64,000 nt of DNA from NCBI GenBank assembly GCA_017307165.1, contig JAFKGK010000008.1, positions 124,001 to 188,000 of the forward strand, given 5' to 3'. Made by a program: the position numbers and the translations under genes. Below are positions 52,295 to 60,761 of this stretch, in pieces. The DNA is from Candidatus Melainabacteria bacterium (GTDB lineage Bacteria > Cyanobacteriota > Vampirovibrionia > Obscuribacterales > Obscuribacteraceae). The notes beneath the pieces were generated by a model. It was not told where the DNA came from. It searched no databases and saw nothing but the letters and a program-made list of their open reading frames with translations. Each line of letters opens with the position of its first letter. Within the stretch, counting starts at the first letter, position 1.

Positions 52295-53263
52295 TCACAT
52301 CACGCCGAGCGACTGCATCCATTTTTCTGCTAGTTGTGGCCAATGCGAGATGGGCAGTGCACTGGGCTTTAGACCAAAAGCATGCTTGCCATCGGGATAG
52401 ATGTGCATCTCGCATGGCACGCCTGCCTTGCGCAAGGCGGCAAAATAGACCAGAGCATTTTCTACTGGATCCACAGGATCGTTCTGCGCCTGGACGATAA
52501 ATGTCGGCGGCGTCTTTTTAGTGACTGGTACGAAAGAATTAAGCTGAAATGCCCCTGTTGTATGCTCTGTGAGATGCCCGGGATAGAGCGCGATCCCAAA
52601 ATCTGGTCGGCAGCTCTGCTTATCGGCCTCGTCAACCGGCTTGTAGAGCTGCTTATCAAACAAGGTACTGGTGGCGGCAACGAGATGCCCACCCGCCGAA
52701 AAACCCAACACTCCTATCTTGTGTGGATCGACTTTGAGCTCCCATGCTCTGGCACGCACCAACCTTATCGCCCTTTGCGCATCGATCAATGCAGCCTTGT
52801 TGCCTGGATAACAGCCAGATCGGGGCATCAAGTGACTGCCCGGCACGCGATATTTAAGTAATACGCATGTCACGCCTCTGGACGTAAGCCAGTCGCAAAC
52901 GTCGGTGCCCTCGAGTTGCATGGCCAAAATCCAATAGCCACCGTCCGGAAAAATGACCACCGCCGCACCGGTATCCTTGCCTTTGGCGGGATAGATAGTC
53001 ATGGTAGGAGTGGAGACCTTGCCTACGCAATCGCCTTCTTTATTGAGCTCTTCTGGACCTTGTATCGCAAAAGTCGCAGGCATGGGCTTGCCCGACGGCC
53101 ATATAGGTGTCTGCTTGAGTCCGGCAGCAGGTTGCCACACGCCAGGATGCCAATCAGCGGGATTGCGTTTATCACTCGCTACAGCACCAGGCGCCTGGCT
53201 CAAAGCCAGTGCGACGCACGCGCAAGCAAAAGTACAGATGAGTCTAGGAGATAAAAAAAACAA
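52295..53263 (-). CDS. Secreted alpha/beta hydrolase (acetyl esterase-like)
   Basis: A 322-residue esterase of the BD-FAE/acetylxylan-esterase-like branch. A signal peptide opens it (residues 1-29, CTFACACVALALSQAPGAVA). The catalytic parts are IFPDGGYWILAM (oxyanion hole, HGGG-like loop), GFSAGGHLVA (nucleophile Ser), QNDPVDP (Asp) and GKHAFGL (His). The substrate is probably an acetylated sugar or short ester; nothing in the neighbourhood specifies it. The two last bases before the start of the convergent 50431 gene's end are only one base apart. Ribosome site is weak. Confidence 0.87.
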   Translation of the reverse strand: MFFLSPRLICTFACACVALALSQAPGAVASDKRNPADWHPGVWQPAAGLKQTPIWPSGKPMPATFAIQGPEELNKEGDCVGKVSTPTMTIYPAKGKDTGAAVVIFPDGGYWILAMQLEGTDVCDWLTSRGVTCVLLKYRVPGSHLMPRSGCYPGNKAALIDAQRAIRLVRARAWELKVDPHKIGVLGFSAGGHLVAATSTLFDKQLYKPVDEADKQSCRPDFGIALYPGHLTEHTTGAFQLNSFVPVTKKTPPTFIVQAQNDPVDPVENALVYFAALRKAGVPCEMHIYPDGKHAFGLKPSALPISHWPQLAEKWMQSLGVM

Positions 53264-53379
53264 AGCCGCCTCACTTGTCCCTGCGGCTCACCATATCACC
53301 GAGAGAGATTTAAAGCCAATCTAATAACCTAGAGCACCGATGTCAAGCCGCCCTTAAATCGCGGCTACAACCGATCACT

Positions 53380-53385
53380 TATAAT
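53380..53385 (+). promoter_or_regulatory. -10 box upstream of the methionine aminopeptidase gene
   Basis: A perfect TATAAT at 53380-53385 lies 26 bases before the start at 53411. No good -35 is visible at 17 bases; TTAAAT at 53354 with a 20-base spacer is the nearest candidate. Confidence 0.45.
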
Positions 53386-53410
53386 GTTAGATGCCATCAG
53401 AGGATCCCTT

Positions 53411-54151
53411 ATGACCATCGATAATGACGATCAATTGGAAAAATTGAAACGCAGCGGCAGAGTAGTCGCCGAGACATTGCGCGTCATGGCGAGCAAGATG
53501 GAGCCTGGCATGACCACTCGAGAGCTAGATCAGATCGGTCGCTCACTGCTGGAGCGCGAAGGCGCACGCTCGGCCCCCGAGTCGACATACCAATTCCCCG
53601 GAGCGACTTGCATTTCGGTATCACCGGCGATAGCACACGGCATCCCTGGCGATCAGGTGCTAAAAGCAGGAGATCTGGTCAACATCGATGTTTCAGCAGA
53701 TATCGACGGTTATTATGCCGACACTGGCAGCTCTTTTGTGATACCACCTGTGGATAAAAAAATAGCTCGCCTCTGTCGTGATGGCAAACAAGCGATGTGG
53801 TGCGGTATCGAAGCAGTCAAAGCGGGCGTCAAGCTCAATGCGATCGGTCGCGCCATCCAGGCATTTGCTGACAAAAACCGCTACACGCTCATTCGCAATC
53901 TCGCCAGCCACGGCGTGGGAGGCGCTCTGCATGAGGCTCCCGAGTGCATCCCGACATGGTATGACGCAAAGGATCGCAGGCAGATCACCGAGGGTCTGGT
54001 GTTTACCATTGAGCCATTTCTTTCGACAGGATCTCACAAAGCGGTAGACGGCAAGGATGATTGGACTCTGTTTGCAAACGGCGGCCATGCTACCGTGCAG
54101 TACGAGCACACGCTGGTGGCAACCAAGTCGGGTTATATCGTACTGACTTGA
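53411..54151 (+). CDS. map: Methionine aminopeptidase (type I)
   Basis: A 246-residue essential enzyme that removes the N-terminal methionine from new proteins; it binds two divalent metals. Ligands are D93 and D104 (NIDVSADIDGYYADTGSSF), H167 (SHGVGGALHEAP, also H174), E201 (FTIEPF) and E232 (QYEHTL); H76 in AHGIPG is the substrate-gating His. The start at 53411 has AGAGGATCC before it; nine codons upstream are open but unlike the family. A TATAAT lies 26 bases upstream. The next gene, with the five-cysteine module, begins 98 bases later. Confidence 0.95.
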   Translation: MTIDNDDQLEKLKRSGRVVAETLRVMASKMEPGMTTRELDQIGRSLLEREGARSAPESTYQFPGATCISVSPAIAHGIPGDQVLKAGDLVNIDVSADIDGYYADTGSSFVIPPVDKKIARLCRDGKQAMWCGIEAVKAGVKLNAIGRAIQAFADKNRYTLIRNLASHGVGGALHEAPECIPTWYDAKDRRQITEGLVFTIEPFLSTGSHKAVDGKDDWTLFANGGHATVQYEHTLVATKSGYIVLT

Positions 54152-54249
54152 GGCTAGTCTAGATTCATTGCGACTTCCGTGGGATTTTCCGGGTGGGCCA
54201 CAAATCGTATCGGCAATATTATTAAAGGCGATTAAGATGCGCCCGGCCG

Positions 54250-54882
54250 ATGGTAATGACGATGGATCAGAGATTTGCAAATGAAATAGTCCAGAAAGTA
54301 GAAATCAAAAGCCCATGCCAGGTCAATTGGGACAGCATGGAGGGAGATGCAAAAGTAAGATTTTGCTCTCAATGCAATCTCAATGTTTTTAATATCAGTG
54401 AGATGTCCACGACTGAAGCGGCTGCTGTGGTATCTCAAGAAGGCGGCAGACCATGTGTCTATTTGCGTCGTAGAGATGATGGGACTGTCATCACGCAAAA
54501 TTGTCCGGTAGCTTTGCGCGCCGCGCGTGACAGAGTCGGTCTGGCGGCCGTTCTTGCGGTGTTGTGCTTAACGTATGGTTTTTCGATGGCGGCGCATAGT
54601 CAGGGTCTGAGCGTGCCAGGACTCACTGTGGATCCGAGATATGGGGCTATCCAGACTGTCGGCACTCTTGCAGATTACGGATATGACTGTGCCCGCGATA
54701 TCAGCCGATTTGTCACCTGGACGACTTTTTTGGTTTGCTTTTTCTTTCCCAAAAAGCATCACATTACTGTCAAACGCGCGATCATCGAGTTACTGGTGTT
54801 GATGACGATACCAGTCCTGGTGCATTTTATTGGCATTTTCATGATCAATAATATTGGTGGCCTGGGCGGAGGAGGCATCTAA
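54250..54882 (+). CDS. Five-cysteine module membrane protein, distant paralogue D
   Basis: A 210-residue fourth member of the family at 24-26 kb. The module is kept (SPCQVNWDSM, RFCSQCNLNVFN, GRPCVYLRR, QNCPVA), with five cysteines at the same spacing. The remainder differs: instead of a helical tail it has two or three membrane helices (LAAVLAVLCLTYGFSM, FVTWTTFLVCFFF and LVLMTIPVLVHFIGIFMINN) and a Gly-rich end. AAAGG at 54224 is better placed for an out-of-frame ATG at 54237 (15-residue frame), so the exact start (54250, 54256 or 54262) is uncertain. A 50-residue membrane protein follows after three bases. Confidence 0.75.
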   Translation: MVMTMDQRFANEIVQKVEIKSPCQVNWDSMEGDAKVRFCSQCNLNVFNISEMSTTEAAAVVSQEGGRPCVYLRRRDDGTVITQNCPVALRAARDRVGLAAVLAVLCLTYGFSMAAHSQGLSVPGLTVDPRYGAIQTVGTLADYGYDCARDISRFVTWTTFLVCFFFPKKHHITVKRAIIELLVLMTIPVLVHFIGIFMINNIGGLGGGGI

Positions 54883-54885
54883 ACC

Positions 54886-55038
54886 ATGGACATGATGCAT
54901 CTGCCACTGATCTCTTATTTTGTAAATTGGCACAATGTGCGGGGCATCGTTATGTTTGGCCTCATCGGCACGTTGGTATTTACGACGATCGGCGTCGTAC
55001 TCTGGTATCAGATGAAAGAAATGGGGAGTGATGATTGA
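54886..55038 (+). CDS. Small single-span membrane protein, 50 aa
   Basis: Too short for most gene callers but well supported: the frame MDMMHLPLISYFVNWHNVRG continues with one membrane helix (GIVMFGLIGTLVFTTIGVVL) and ends WYQMKEMGSDD. A strong GGAGGAGG sits ten bases upstream, partly inside the preceding gene. It is three bases after the stop of the cysteine-module protein D, so the two are probably made together and may interact in the membrane. A bidirectional terminator follows 60 bases later. No family recognised. Confidence 0.65.
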   Translation: MDMMHLPLISYFVNWHNVRGIVMFGLIGTLVFTTIGVVLWYQMKEMGSDD

Positions 55039-55100
55039 GTCGGATATGTGCGCGCATCGCTTCAGGCCCACCATCTCATTTTTAAAATCCGCCAACTAAT

Positions 55101-55175
55101 CAAAAAACCGGTGACAACAGTGTACAAGTGGCGACAACTTTGTCACCGTTAGTCCACTGTTGTCGCCGTTTTTTG
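55101..55175. terminator. Bidirectional intrinsic terminator, alternative pairing possible
   Basis: CAAAAAACCGGTGACAACAGTG (55101-55122) is complementary to 55155-55175 over 21 bases with one bulge and one wobble, and ends TTTTTTG on the plus strand and AAAAAAC on the other, so it can stop both transcripts. An inner hairpin GGCGACAA with TTGTCACC (55130-55147) sits in the loop and repeats the arm sequence, so a second fold is possible. Confidence 0.85.
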
Positions 55176-55264
55176 ACCTGATTTGCAAAAACAAAAATCG
55201 AGATACCCTGTCGAGCCACCCTCGCCAGTCGAGCCCACCCCGCCGGTCGAGCCCACCCCCGCCA

Positions 55265-55648
55265 CTACTCTTGCGCATCCGCCAACCAATACCGATACGC
55301 CCACCCTTTCGGTGTTGCATATCCCAGATCCTGTATCCAGCCGCGCGGCCCCTGCGGATCATCCAAAGTATAAAACCTAAAAAGCCCACGCTTTACTTTC
55401 ACCGATTTGACGATGCACTGCCCGGTATAATCCGGCGACCACATCCTCACGATCTTGGGCGCCAGCATCGATCTCTCGCCACGATCGGGGATACGGTGCG
55501 GACTTCGATCTCGAGCGCTTTGACAATAAACCACGAGATCGGCATTGGTGATTGCCGAAAGAGGCACTGCATCCGGCCTCTCGACTTTCATTTCTACACC
55601 ACCAGAAAGTTGCGCGATTAAAAGAGTAGCAGCAATAGTTTGGATCAA
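55265..55648 (-). CDS. Secreted hypothetical protein, 127 aa
   Basis: Signal peptide (residues 1-17, TIAATLLIAQLSGGV). The mature protein is compact and beta-rich, with VVYCQSARDRSPHRIPDRGE, MLAPKIVRMWSPDYTGQCIV, a Cys pair, and RGLFRFYTLDDPQGPRGWIQ. This resembles an SH3-like or small secreted binding domain, without a family I can name. The longer downstream-strand frame opposite it has Pro-rich repeats from the stop region but no ribosome site. It lies 24 bases beyond the GGDEF-like gene on the same strand and may belong to its operon; a strong terminator follows 90 bases downstream. Confidence 0.7.
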   Translation of the reverse strand: MIQTIAATLLIAQLSGGVEMKVERPDAVPLSAITNADLVVYCQSARDRSPHRIPDRGERSMLAPKIVRMWSPDYTGQCIVKSVKVKRGLFRFYTLDDPQGPRGWIQDLGYATPKGWAYRYWLADAQE

Positions 55649-55672
55649 GATACAACCACTCCCTCTGCCATT

Positions 55673-56557
55673 TCACATTCCCCGCTCAAAAGCGCAAATC
55701 TGCAGTCCACGCTCCATCCCAACCTGCAATGCTCGGCGCACAGACGAGATCAAGACACCAGGGTGCTCTGTAACCTCAGGCATGGCACTCACACCCGCGA
55801 ACAACTGCGCACCTCCGGTCGGATCAGCCATCCGAACGGCATCCGCCAGCTCTATCAAGCGTTTGCAGCACACCAATGCGTCCTGGATCACGCCGCCCGG
55901 CAGCACCAGACAGCCAAATTCGCCTTCCTGGCAAAAATAATCAAATGCCCTCACACGCGGCCCCAGAGCGCGAACGAGAGCCGAGGCATAGCTCGGTAGC
56001 AAAGGCGCACCATTGCCAGCACGCAATCCCAGGGCTATGACCGCAAAAGGGACGCCGATACGCTGATAGCGGTGGTGCTCTTGATTGATAAACCAGGTAA
56101 AAGAGCCTCTGGCATACATGCCTGTAGCATCGTCCAGGAGACGCTTTTTAAAATCATCAAAACCGACCTGGTCAAATCCAGCAGGCTCCAAAAAGTTTTC
56201 GGCACCCAATTTGCTTGTCACACGCCCGGCTAAAGACGCTGAAGGGGTTTCTGAAGCGGCAGGCGCCTTGTCCTCCTCCTTGCTCGCAGGCAGTAGCATC
56301 TGGATCTCTTCGGCATTTGCAGTGTCACGCACCCACAAGATCGGTGCACCATCGTTGACCCCGGCAAAAAGGTACCAGCGTGGTATATTGCGCTTGGCCG
56401 AGGAGTAAGTGATCGCAAGCATCAGGCAGTTTTCGCCGGGCCGCTCAAACGGCAAGGCAACAATCTGTTCCTGATTCATAAACGCCTCGTTCTTCATGGC
56501 TTGCAAAGCCTTTAGATCGGGCGTTTTAGTGATTTTTGCGAGAGTGACTTTTTGCAT
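55673..56557 (-). CDS. Degenerate GGDEF-domain protein
   Basis: About 294 residues. The C-terminal 160 residues fit a GGDEF fold: DDATGMYARGSFTWFINQEH (like DxLTGLxNRRxF), RYQRIGVPFAVIALGL, then RAFDYFCQEGEFGCLVLPGG at the active loop and GVSAMPEVTEHPGVLISSV. The GGDEF motif itself is QEGEF, so the second glycine is kept and the first Asp is replaced by a different acid pattern; cyclic di-GMP synthesis is unlikely, GTP/c-di-GMP binding is possible. The N-terminal 120 residues are a separate alpha/beta domain. The start at 56557 has AAGGG just upstream. It is divergent from the 413-residue kinase-like gene, sharing 80 bases of upstream DNA. Confidence 0.75.
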   Translation of the reverse strand: MQKVTLAKITKTPDLKALQAMKNEAFMNQEQIVALPFERPGENCLMLAITYSSAKRNIPRWYLFAGVNDGAPILWVRDTANAEEIQMLLPASKEEDKAPAASETPSASLAGRVTSKLGAENFLEPAGFDQVGFDDFKKRLLDDATGMYARGSFTWFINQEHHRYQRIGVPFAVIALGLRAGNGAPLLPSYASALVRALGPRVRAFDYFCQEGEFGCLVLPGGVIQDALVCCKRLIELADAVRMADPTGGAQLFAGVSAMPEVTEHPGVLISSVRRALQVGMERGLQICAFERGM

Positions 56558-56637
56558 ATACCCTTGACACCGGTCATCCAATAAAATTTTAGCAGCCCCG
56601 ATTTTTTCACATCAGTCTATTTGAGGCCATTTACGCA

Positions 56638-57879
56638 ATGTCAGTAGCCACCGAAAGCACCGAATCTCTCAAACAGAGACGCGCGGCACTCGACTATCTC
56701 ATGATGAATTATGCGATGAGCGGCACGCAAGCCCCGGAAAGTGAAGCAAAAGAATTTGCCGCAATCCAGGACGAACTAGCGCGTCGAGAGCGAGAAGGCA
56801 CAATCGCCCCGGGAGAGGGCAGCCGCGACGATCGGCCGCGGAGCTGGACGAGCTGGTTGGGGCTTACGATTGGCGAATATCGGCTGGTCAACCTGATCAG
56901 CGACGGCAACACTGCTTTAGTCATGAGAGGCGAAAAAACTGTGGCTGGGCATCCCGAAGCAACGACTGCCAAATTTTTCAAGATAGCGCGAGACCAGGCA
57001 GTCAGCGACAGCAAGGGACCGATCACTGCCAACAAGCGCTCGGTCTTTGCCACGCAGAGCTTGCACGTGGCGCCATTTCAACTCAGCACGGTGATCCCAA
57101 ATTGCGATGAGGTGATGCTGATCCAGGCGGAGCGACTGCTACAGGCAAAAAACGCCGGCGGTGTAATGGTCTCAGTAGAAGAAAGCTCAACATTTGAAGG
57201 CCGCGAATACTACCGGATGCCCGAATTGCCCGGCGAGCCTTTGCGAAAGATCATCACAGAGGCGGAGGATCGCTTGCCGACATTGGCCAGCAGATTGTTC
57301 CTAGCACTCAACCTGCTCGAAACCTTGCATCGCTTGCAGACGGGTCTGGCTGATGCGAGCGGCGAGCATGATTATCACGGAGACATCAAACCTGACAATA
57401 TCATGATCGATGGACAGCAGATCACGCTCATCGACCCCGGGTATTTTGGTACGCTCCTCTGTCAGCAAGGTGAAGTGCCATTTTGCATGATATCGACGCC
57501 CCTGTACTATCCTTTACTGGAGGCGGACGACAAACTTGCTGCGGGCTTTATGATGTGGGAGCTCATTGCCGGCGTCCATCCCCTAGCGCCCGGGGACAGA
57601 CCCAAAGACAAAAACGCAAAAAAAATCTGCTATGAGATCGGTGCATCATTGCAAGACCTGATCAATTTTAGATCGTCACTATTGCAACCTTATTTGATGC
57701 CACTTTTAGAGTTTGAGACCGCCGAGTCCTGCAATCCCGATATCACTCCTCCGCTTGCAGACTGGCTATTGCGATGCATTGGTCTGCAACGGGGAGCGGA
57801 TGGCAGATTAGAAATAAAAGAAAGATTTGTGGATTTTGCTGAGATGGCAAGCGCCCTCAGCGAGCTCGGCCTGATTTAA
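56638..57879 (+). CDS. Divergent protein kinase-like protein, 413 aa
   Basis: A soluble kinase-fold protein. An 80-residue Glu/Arg-rich N-terminal helix region precedes the domain. Motifs: GEYRLVNLISDGNTALVMRG (79-98, degenerate glycine loop), a lysine in TTAKFFK (K112), HGDIKPDN (247-254, catalytic D249 and N254) and IDPGYFG (D266) in place of DFG. Both catalytic aspartates and the asparagine are present, so activity is likely, although unusual. The pattern HGDxKPxN occurs in atypical bacterial kinases linked to effector or stress functions. It shares a divergent promoter region with the degenerate GGDEF gene. No membrane span. Confidence 0.82.
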   Translation: MSVATESTESLKQRRAALDYLMMNYAMSGTQAPESEAKEFAAIQDELARREREGTIAPGEGSRDDRPRSWTSWLGLTIGEYRLVNLISDGNTALVMRGEKTVAGHPEATTAKFFKIARDQAVSDSKGPITANKRSVFATQSLHVAPFQLSTVIPNCDEVMLIQAERLLQAKNAGGVMVSVEESSTFEGREYYRMPELPGEPLRKIITEAEDRLPTLASRLFLALNLLETLHRLQTGLADASGEHDYHGDIKPDNIMIDGQQITLIDPGYFGTLLCQQGEVPFCMISTPLYYPLLEADDKLAAGFMMWELIAGVHPLAPGDRPKDKNAKKICYEIGASLQDLINFRSSLLQPYLMPLLEFETAESCNPDITPPLADWLLRCIGLQRGADGRLEIKERFVDFAEMASALSELGLI

Positions 57880-58022
57880 AGCAAACTAATAAAAATACCA
57901 TTATGACCATATCGTCCGATCGGCCTCGGCCAAAAGGATGATGAGAACTGATTTTGCAACCAGTAGATTGATGAATCCATTTTCCGAACTTGCCATAATC
58001 CACACTGGCAAAAGGAAAAATC

Positions 58023-59189
58023 ATGGACATCCAATCAGTAGTAGTACCATCATACCAACCACTACCTTTCCCAGCACCAGCGTGGTTTTTGCAAGTCCTG
58101 TTAGTCCTTGGGTTTTACTTGCATGCACTACCAATGAATGTAATATTGGGCGGTGGATTTATTGCGTCGGCGTTATTATTTTTGGGACGCAATGACAAAT
58201 CATCGTACACCTATCGATGCGGCAAAGCACTGGCAACATCGCTACCGATCTTCATTTCATTTGCGATCACGCAGGGCATAGTCCCCCTCCTCTTTTTGCA
58301 ACTCCTTTATGGACCTGCTTTTTACACCTCATCTATCTTAATGGGGATAGCCTGGCTCAGCATCATTGGCTTTCTCCTCTTTTCTTATTATCTTTCATAC
58401 ATAGTCATCTACAAATATCTAAAAAAAGAGTATTCGCCTGCCCGAGCGAGCAAGGCCAGCTTGATCCTTTTAGTCATGGCCTGTGGCTTTGCACTGATAG
58501 GATTTTTGTTTTCCAACAATATGACTCTTATGCTGTCGCCCGCAAAATGGCTCTCAATCTATAAGACAAGCCCCTTTGGCACCTATCTCAATATCAACGA
58601 GCCTCAGCTTTTGCCTCGCTATCTGCATATGTTGGTCGCATCGATCGCTGTTGCTGGCATGACGCTGGGATGCTTTGGCCTTTATATAAAAAAACGCAAT
58701 CTCGAGTTTGCTCAATATATGCTCAAAATGGGATCCAAGATTTTTTTGGCAGCCACAGTCATGCAGCTCCCGATAGGCTTCTGGTTTCTCAAATCAATCC
58801 CCATCGAGATGACCCAAAAATTTTTAGGCAAGGATTTGATATGCGGGAGCGTCTTTGGTGCCTCCATGCTGCTTACCCTAGTGGCGATAATTGCCGCAGC
58901 AATGGTGGTTGTCAACGCCAGCACTACAAGCTTTAAAACAGCACTCATCGCCAATGCGCTGATCATCTTGCTAATGATCATAAATCGACATCAACTACGC
59001 TTGCACTATCTTGCCCCTTACGTAAAACCCGATCTGGTGCCAGTCAACACGCAATGGGATCTGCTCATAGTCTTTATCGTTTCGGCTGTTGCACTGATAG
59101 CTTACCTGATTTATCTAAGCAAAATAAGTATCAGGGCCTATGCCCAGAACAATACGCAAATAAAAAGCGAAGGTGCAGAAAGTGAATAG
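58023..59189 (+). CDS. CydA-like respiratory membrane subunit
   Basis: A 388-residue protein with about nine to ten membrane helices, first of a four-gene operon. Its N-terminus (APAWFLQVLLVLGFYLHALP and then MNVILGGGFIASA) matches the first helix of cytochrome bd subunit I, including H34 in the haem-ligand position, and is repeated in the last operon gene (IHIFISHFAVGGGAF). The bd Q-loop and other ligands are not obvious, so it is a divergent relative, likely a quinol-interacting subunit of a bc-type complex. AAGGA six bases upstream supports the start. It overlaps the Rieske gene by 17 bases. Confidence 0.8.
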   Translation: MDIQSVVVPSYQPLPFPAPAWFLQVLLVLGFYLHALPMNVILGGGFIASALLFLGRNDKSSYTYRCGKALATSLPIFISFAITQGIVPLLFLQLLYGPAFYTSSILMGIAWLSIIGFLLFSYYLSYIVIYKYLKKEYSPARASKASLILLVMACGFALIGFLFSNNMTLMLSPAKWLSIYKTSPFGTYLNINEPQLLPRYLHMLVASIAVAGMTLGCFGLYIKKRNLEFAQYMLKMGSKIFLAATVMQLPIGFWFLKSIPIEMTQKFLGKDLICGSVFGASMLLTLVAIIAAAMVVVNASTTSFKTALIANALIILLMIINRHQLRLHYLAPYVKPDLVPVNTQWDLLIVFIVSAVALIAYLIYLSKISIRAYAQNNTQIKSEGAESE

Positions 59190-59646
59190 CGAAGATCAAG
59201 ACGCAAATAAAATAGGCAGAGCCGATTTTTTTAAAGGAGCCTTGGGCTGCACTGCACTTGCCTGGGGCAGTATGACGCTCTATCCCATCTTTTGCTATCT
59301 CAATCCCAAGGCTGGAGACCAGGAAGACGAGACACAGGTCTCGAGCCTGGAGGTCTGCAAGGTAAAAGATCTACCACCAGGATCTGGACGCAATTTTCGC
59401 TTTGGGTCCACTCCCGCAGTGATTATCCATACAAAAGATGGCGAGATACACGCATTTAAAGCCATATGCACACATCTGGGCTGCACAGTGCAATACCAGC
59501 AACAAAAAGACAATATCTATTGCGCATGCCATGGAGGGCAATACGATGCCCACGATGGCAAGAACATCGCAGGACCACCTCCAAAACCACTGACAGCTCT
59601 CGTTGTCAAAATCGATAAAGACAAAATCATAGTCTCGCAATCTTGA
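59173..59646 (+). CDS. Rieske 2Fe-2S protein
   Basis: A 157-residue electron carrier of a cytochrome bc/b6f complex. N-terminal Tat-like or membrane-anchor helix region (GRADFFKGALGCTALAWGSM) precedes the Rieske fold. Cluster ligands are C99 and H101 in CTHLGC and C117 and H120 in CACHGG; C104 and C119 form the disulfide. The PPPKPL turn follows. It overlaps the upstream gene by 17 bases; GTG at 59173 or 59182 could be the start. It works with the next cytochrome b gene. Confidence 0.95.
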   Translation: MQKVNSEDQDANKIGRADFFKGALGCTALAWGSMTLYPIFCYLNPKAGDQEDETQVSSLEVCKVKDLPPGSGRNFRFGSTPAVIIHTKDGEIHAFKAICTHLGCTVQYQQQKDNIYCACHGGQYDAHDGKNIAGPPPKPLTALVVKIDKDKIIVSQS

Positions 59647-59675
59647 TTATATATAGGGTTTCATAGGATTTAATC

Positions 59676-60761
59676 GTGTCAGGCAATACAAAACTCAAGA
59701 ACGGCCTGCAGGCATTTTTAGACGAGCGATTTAACATCAGCTCGCTGTTGCAAATCGCAGATAAAAAAAAGGTCCCAATCCACAAGCATGCGGTTTGGTA
59801 TTACATGGGCGGCATTGCCACCATGTATCTCGCCGTGCAGTTTATCACCGGCATTTTGTTGATGATCTATTACGTGCCAGAAATATCTTCTGCCCACGCT
59901 TCGATCCTCAAAATCAACTCAAAAATAGACTTTGGATGGTTTATTCGATCACTGCACAGCTGGGGCGCCAATCTCCTTATTGCAATCTTGTTCGCCCATC
60001 TATTCTCTACCTTCTTTATGAAAGCCTATCGTCGCCCGAGAGAGTTTACGTGGCTGACAGGGCTTTTGCTAATGGTGATCTGCATGGCATTCGGCTTTTC
60101 GGGCTATTTGCTGCCCTGGGACGATGTCTCGTTTTTTGCTACAAAAATAGGTCTGGATATTGCAGCCAAGACGCCATTGATCGGCGAGACCGTGGCCAAT
60201 ATGCTGCGTGGCGGCGAACACATAGGCCAGGCCACCATTTCACGTTTTTTTGCCATCCACGTCATCGTTTTGCCAGCAGCCTTGCTGGCGCTGCTTGGAG
60301 TGCATTTATTACTGGTACAACTGCATGGCATGAGCGCACCAGGCTCATTCAACGACCTGCCAGAAGCTAAAAAAACCTACGAAAAATTTTTCCCAGACTT
60401 TTTTTACAAAGACATACTGGTCTGGATACTGGCCGCCAATGTGCTTTTTGCACTTGTAATGCTCAATCCCTGGGGCATAGGACCTGAAGCCGATCCCTTT
60501 GCACCAGCGCCTGTAGGGATAAAACCCGAGTGGTATTTTTTGAGCATGTTCCAATTTTTAAAACTGATACCACCTATGGTCGGGCCGATCGAAGGAGAGC
60601 TATTTGGCATGGTCCTGATGGGACTTGCCGCTCTTGGATTTGTCATTTTGCCCTTCGTTGACAATGGCAAATCAAAAGCATGGTCGCGTTTTGCAACCAT
60701 ATTTGGTTTATTGATTTTAACCGGCATGATCTTACTGAGCATATGGGGAGCTCTATCATGA
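59676..60761 (+). CDS. Cytochrome b (b6-type, N and C parts fused)
   Basis: A 361-residue membrane protein with eight helices. Haem ligands are H94, H108 (13 residues between) and H195, H210 (14 between); the latter spacing is that of cytochrome b6 rather than mitochondrial cytochrome b. The Q-site motif PEWY is present (IKPEWYFLSMFQFLKL), and GYLLPWDD is in the position of GYxLPWxQ. The start is GTG at 59676 with AGGA seven bases upstream. Its stop overlaps the CydA-like gene (ATGA). With the Rieske gene it forms the core of a quinol-cytochrome c oxidoreductase-like complex. Confidence 0.93.
   Translation: MSGNTKLKNGLQAFLDERFNISSLLQIADKKKVPIHKHAVWYYMGGIATMYLAVQFITGILLMIYYVPEISSAHASILKINSKIDFGWFIRSLHSWGANLLIAILFAHLFSTFFMKAYRRPREFTWLTGLLLMVICMAFGFSGYLLPWDDVSFFATKIGLDIAAKTPLIGETVANMLRGGEHIGQATISRFFAIHVIVLPAALLALLGVHLLLVQLHGMSAPGSFNDLPEAKKTYEKFFPDFFYKDILVWILAANVLFALVMLNPWGIGPEADPFAPAPVGIKPEWYFLSMFQFLKLIPPMVGPIEGELFGMVLMGLAALGFVILPFVDNGKSKAWSRFATIFGLLILTGMILLSIWGALS

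Noticed and set aside
55160..55621. Pro-rich plus-strand frames (PVEPTPPVEPTP)
   Set aside because: Antisense to the 127-aa secreted protein, no ribosome site, start inside the terminator region.
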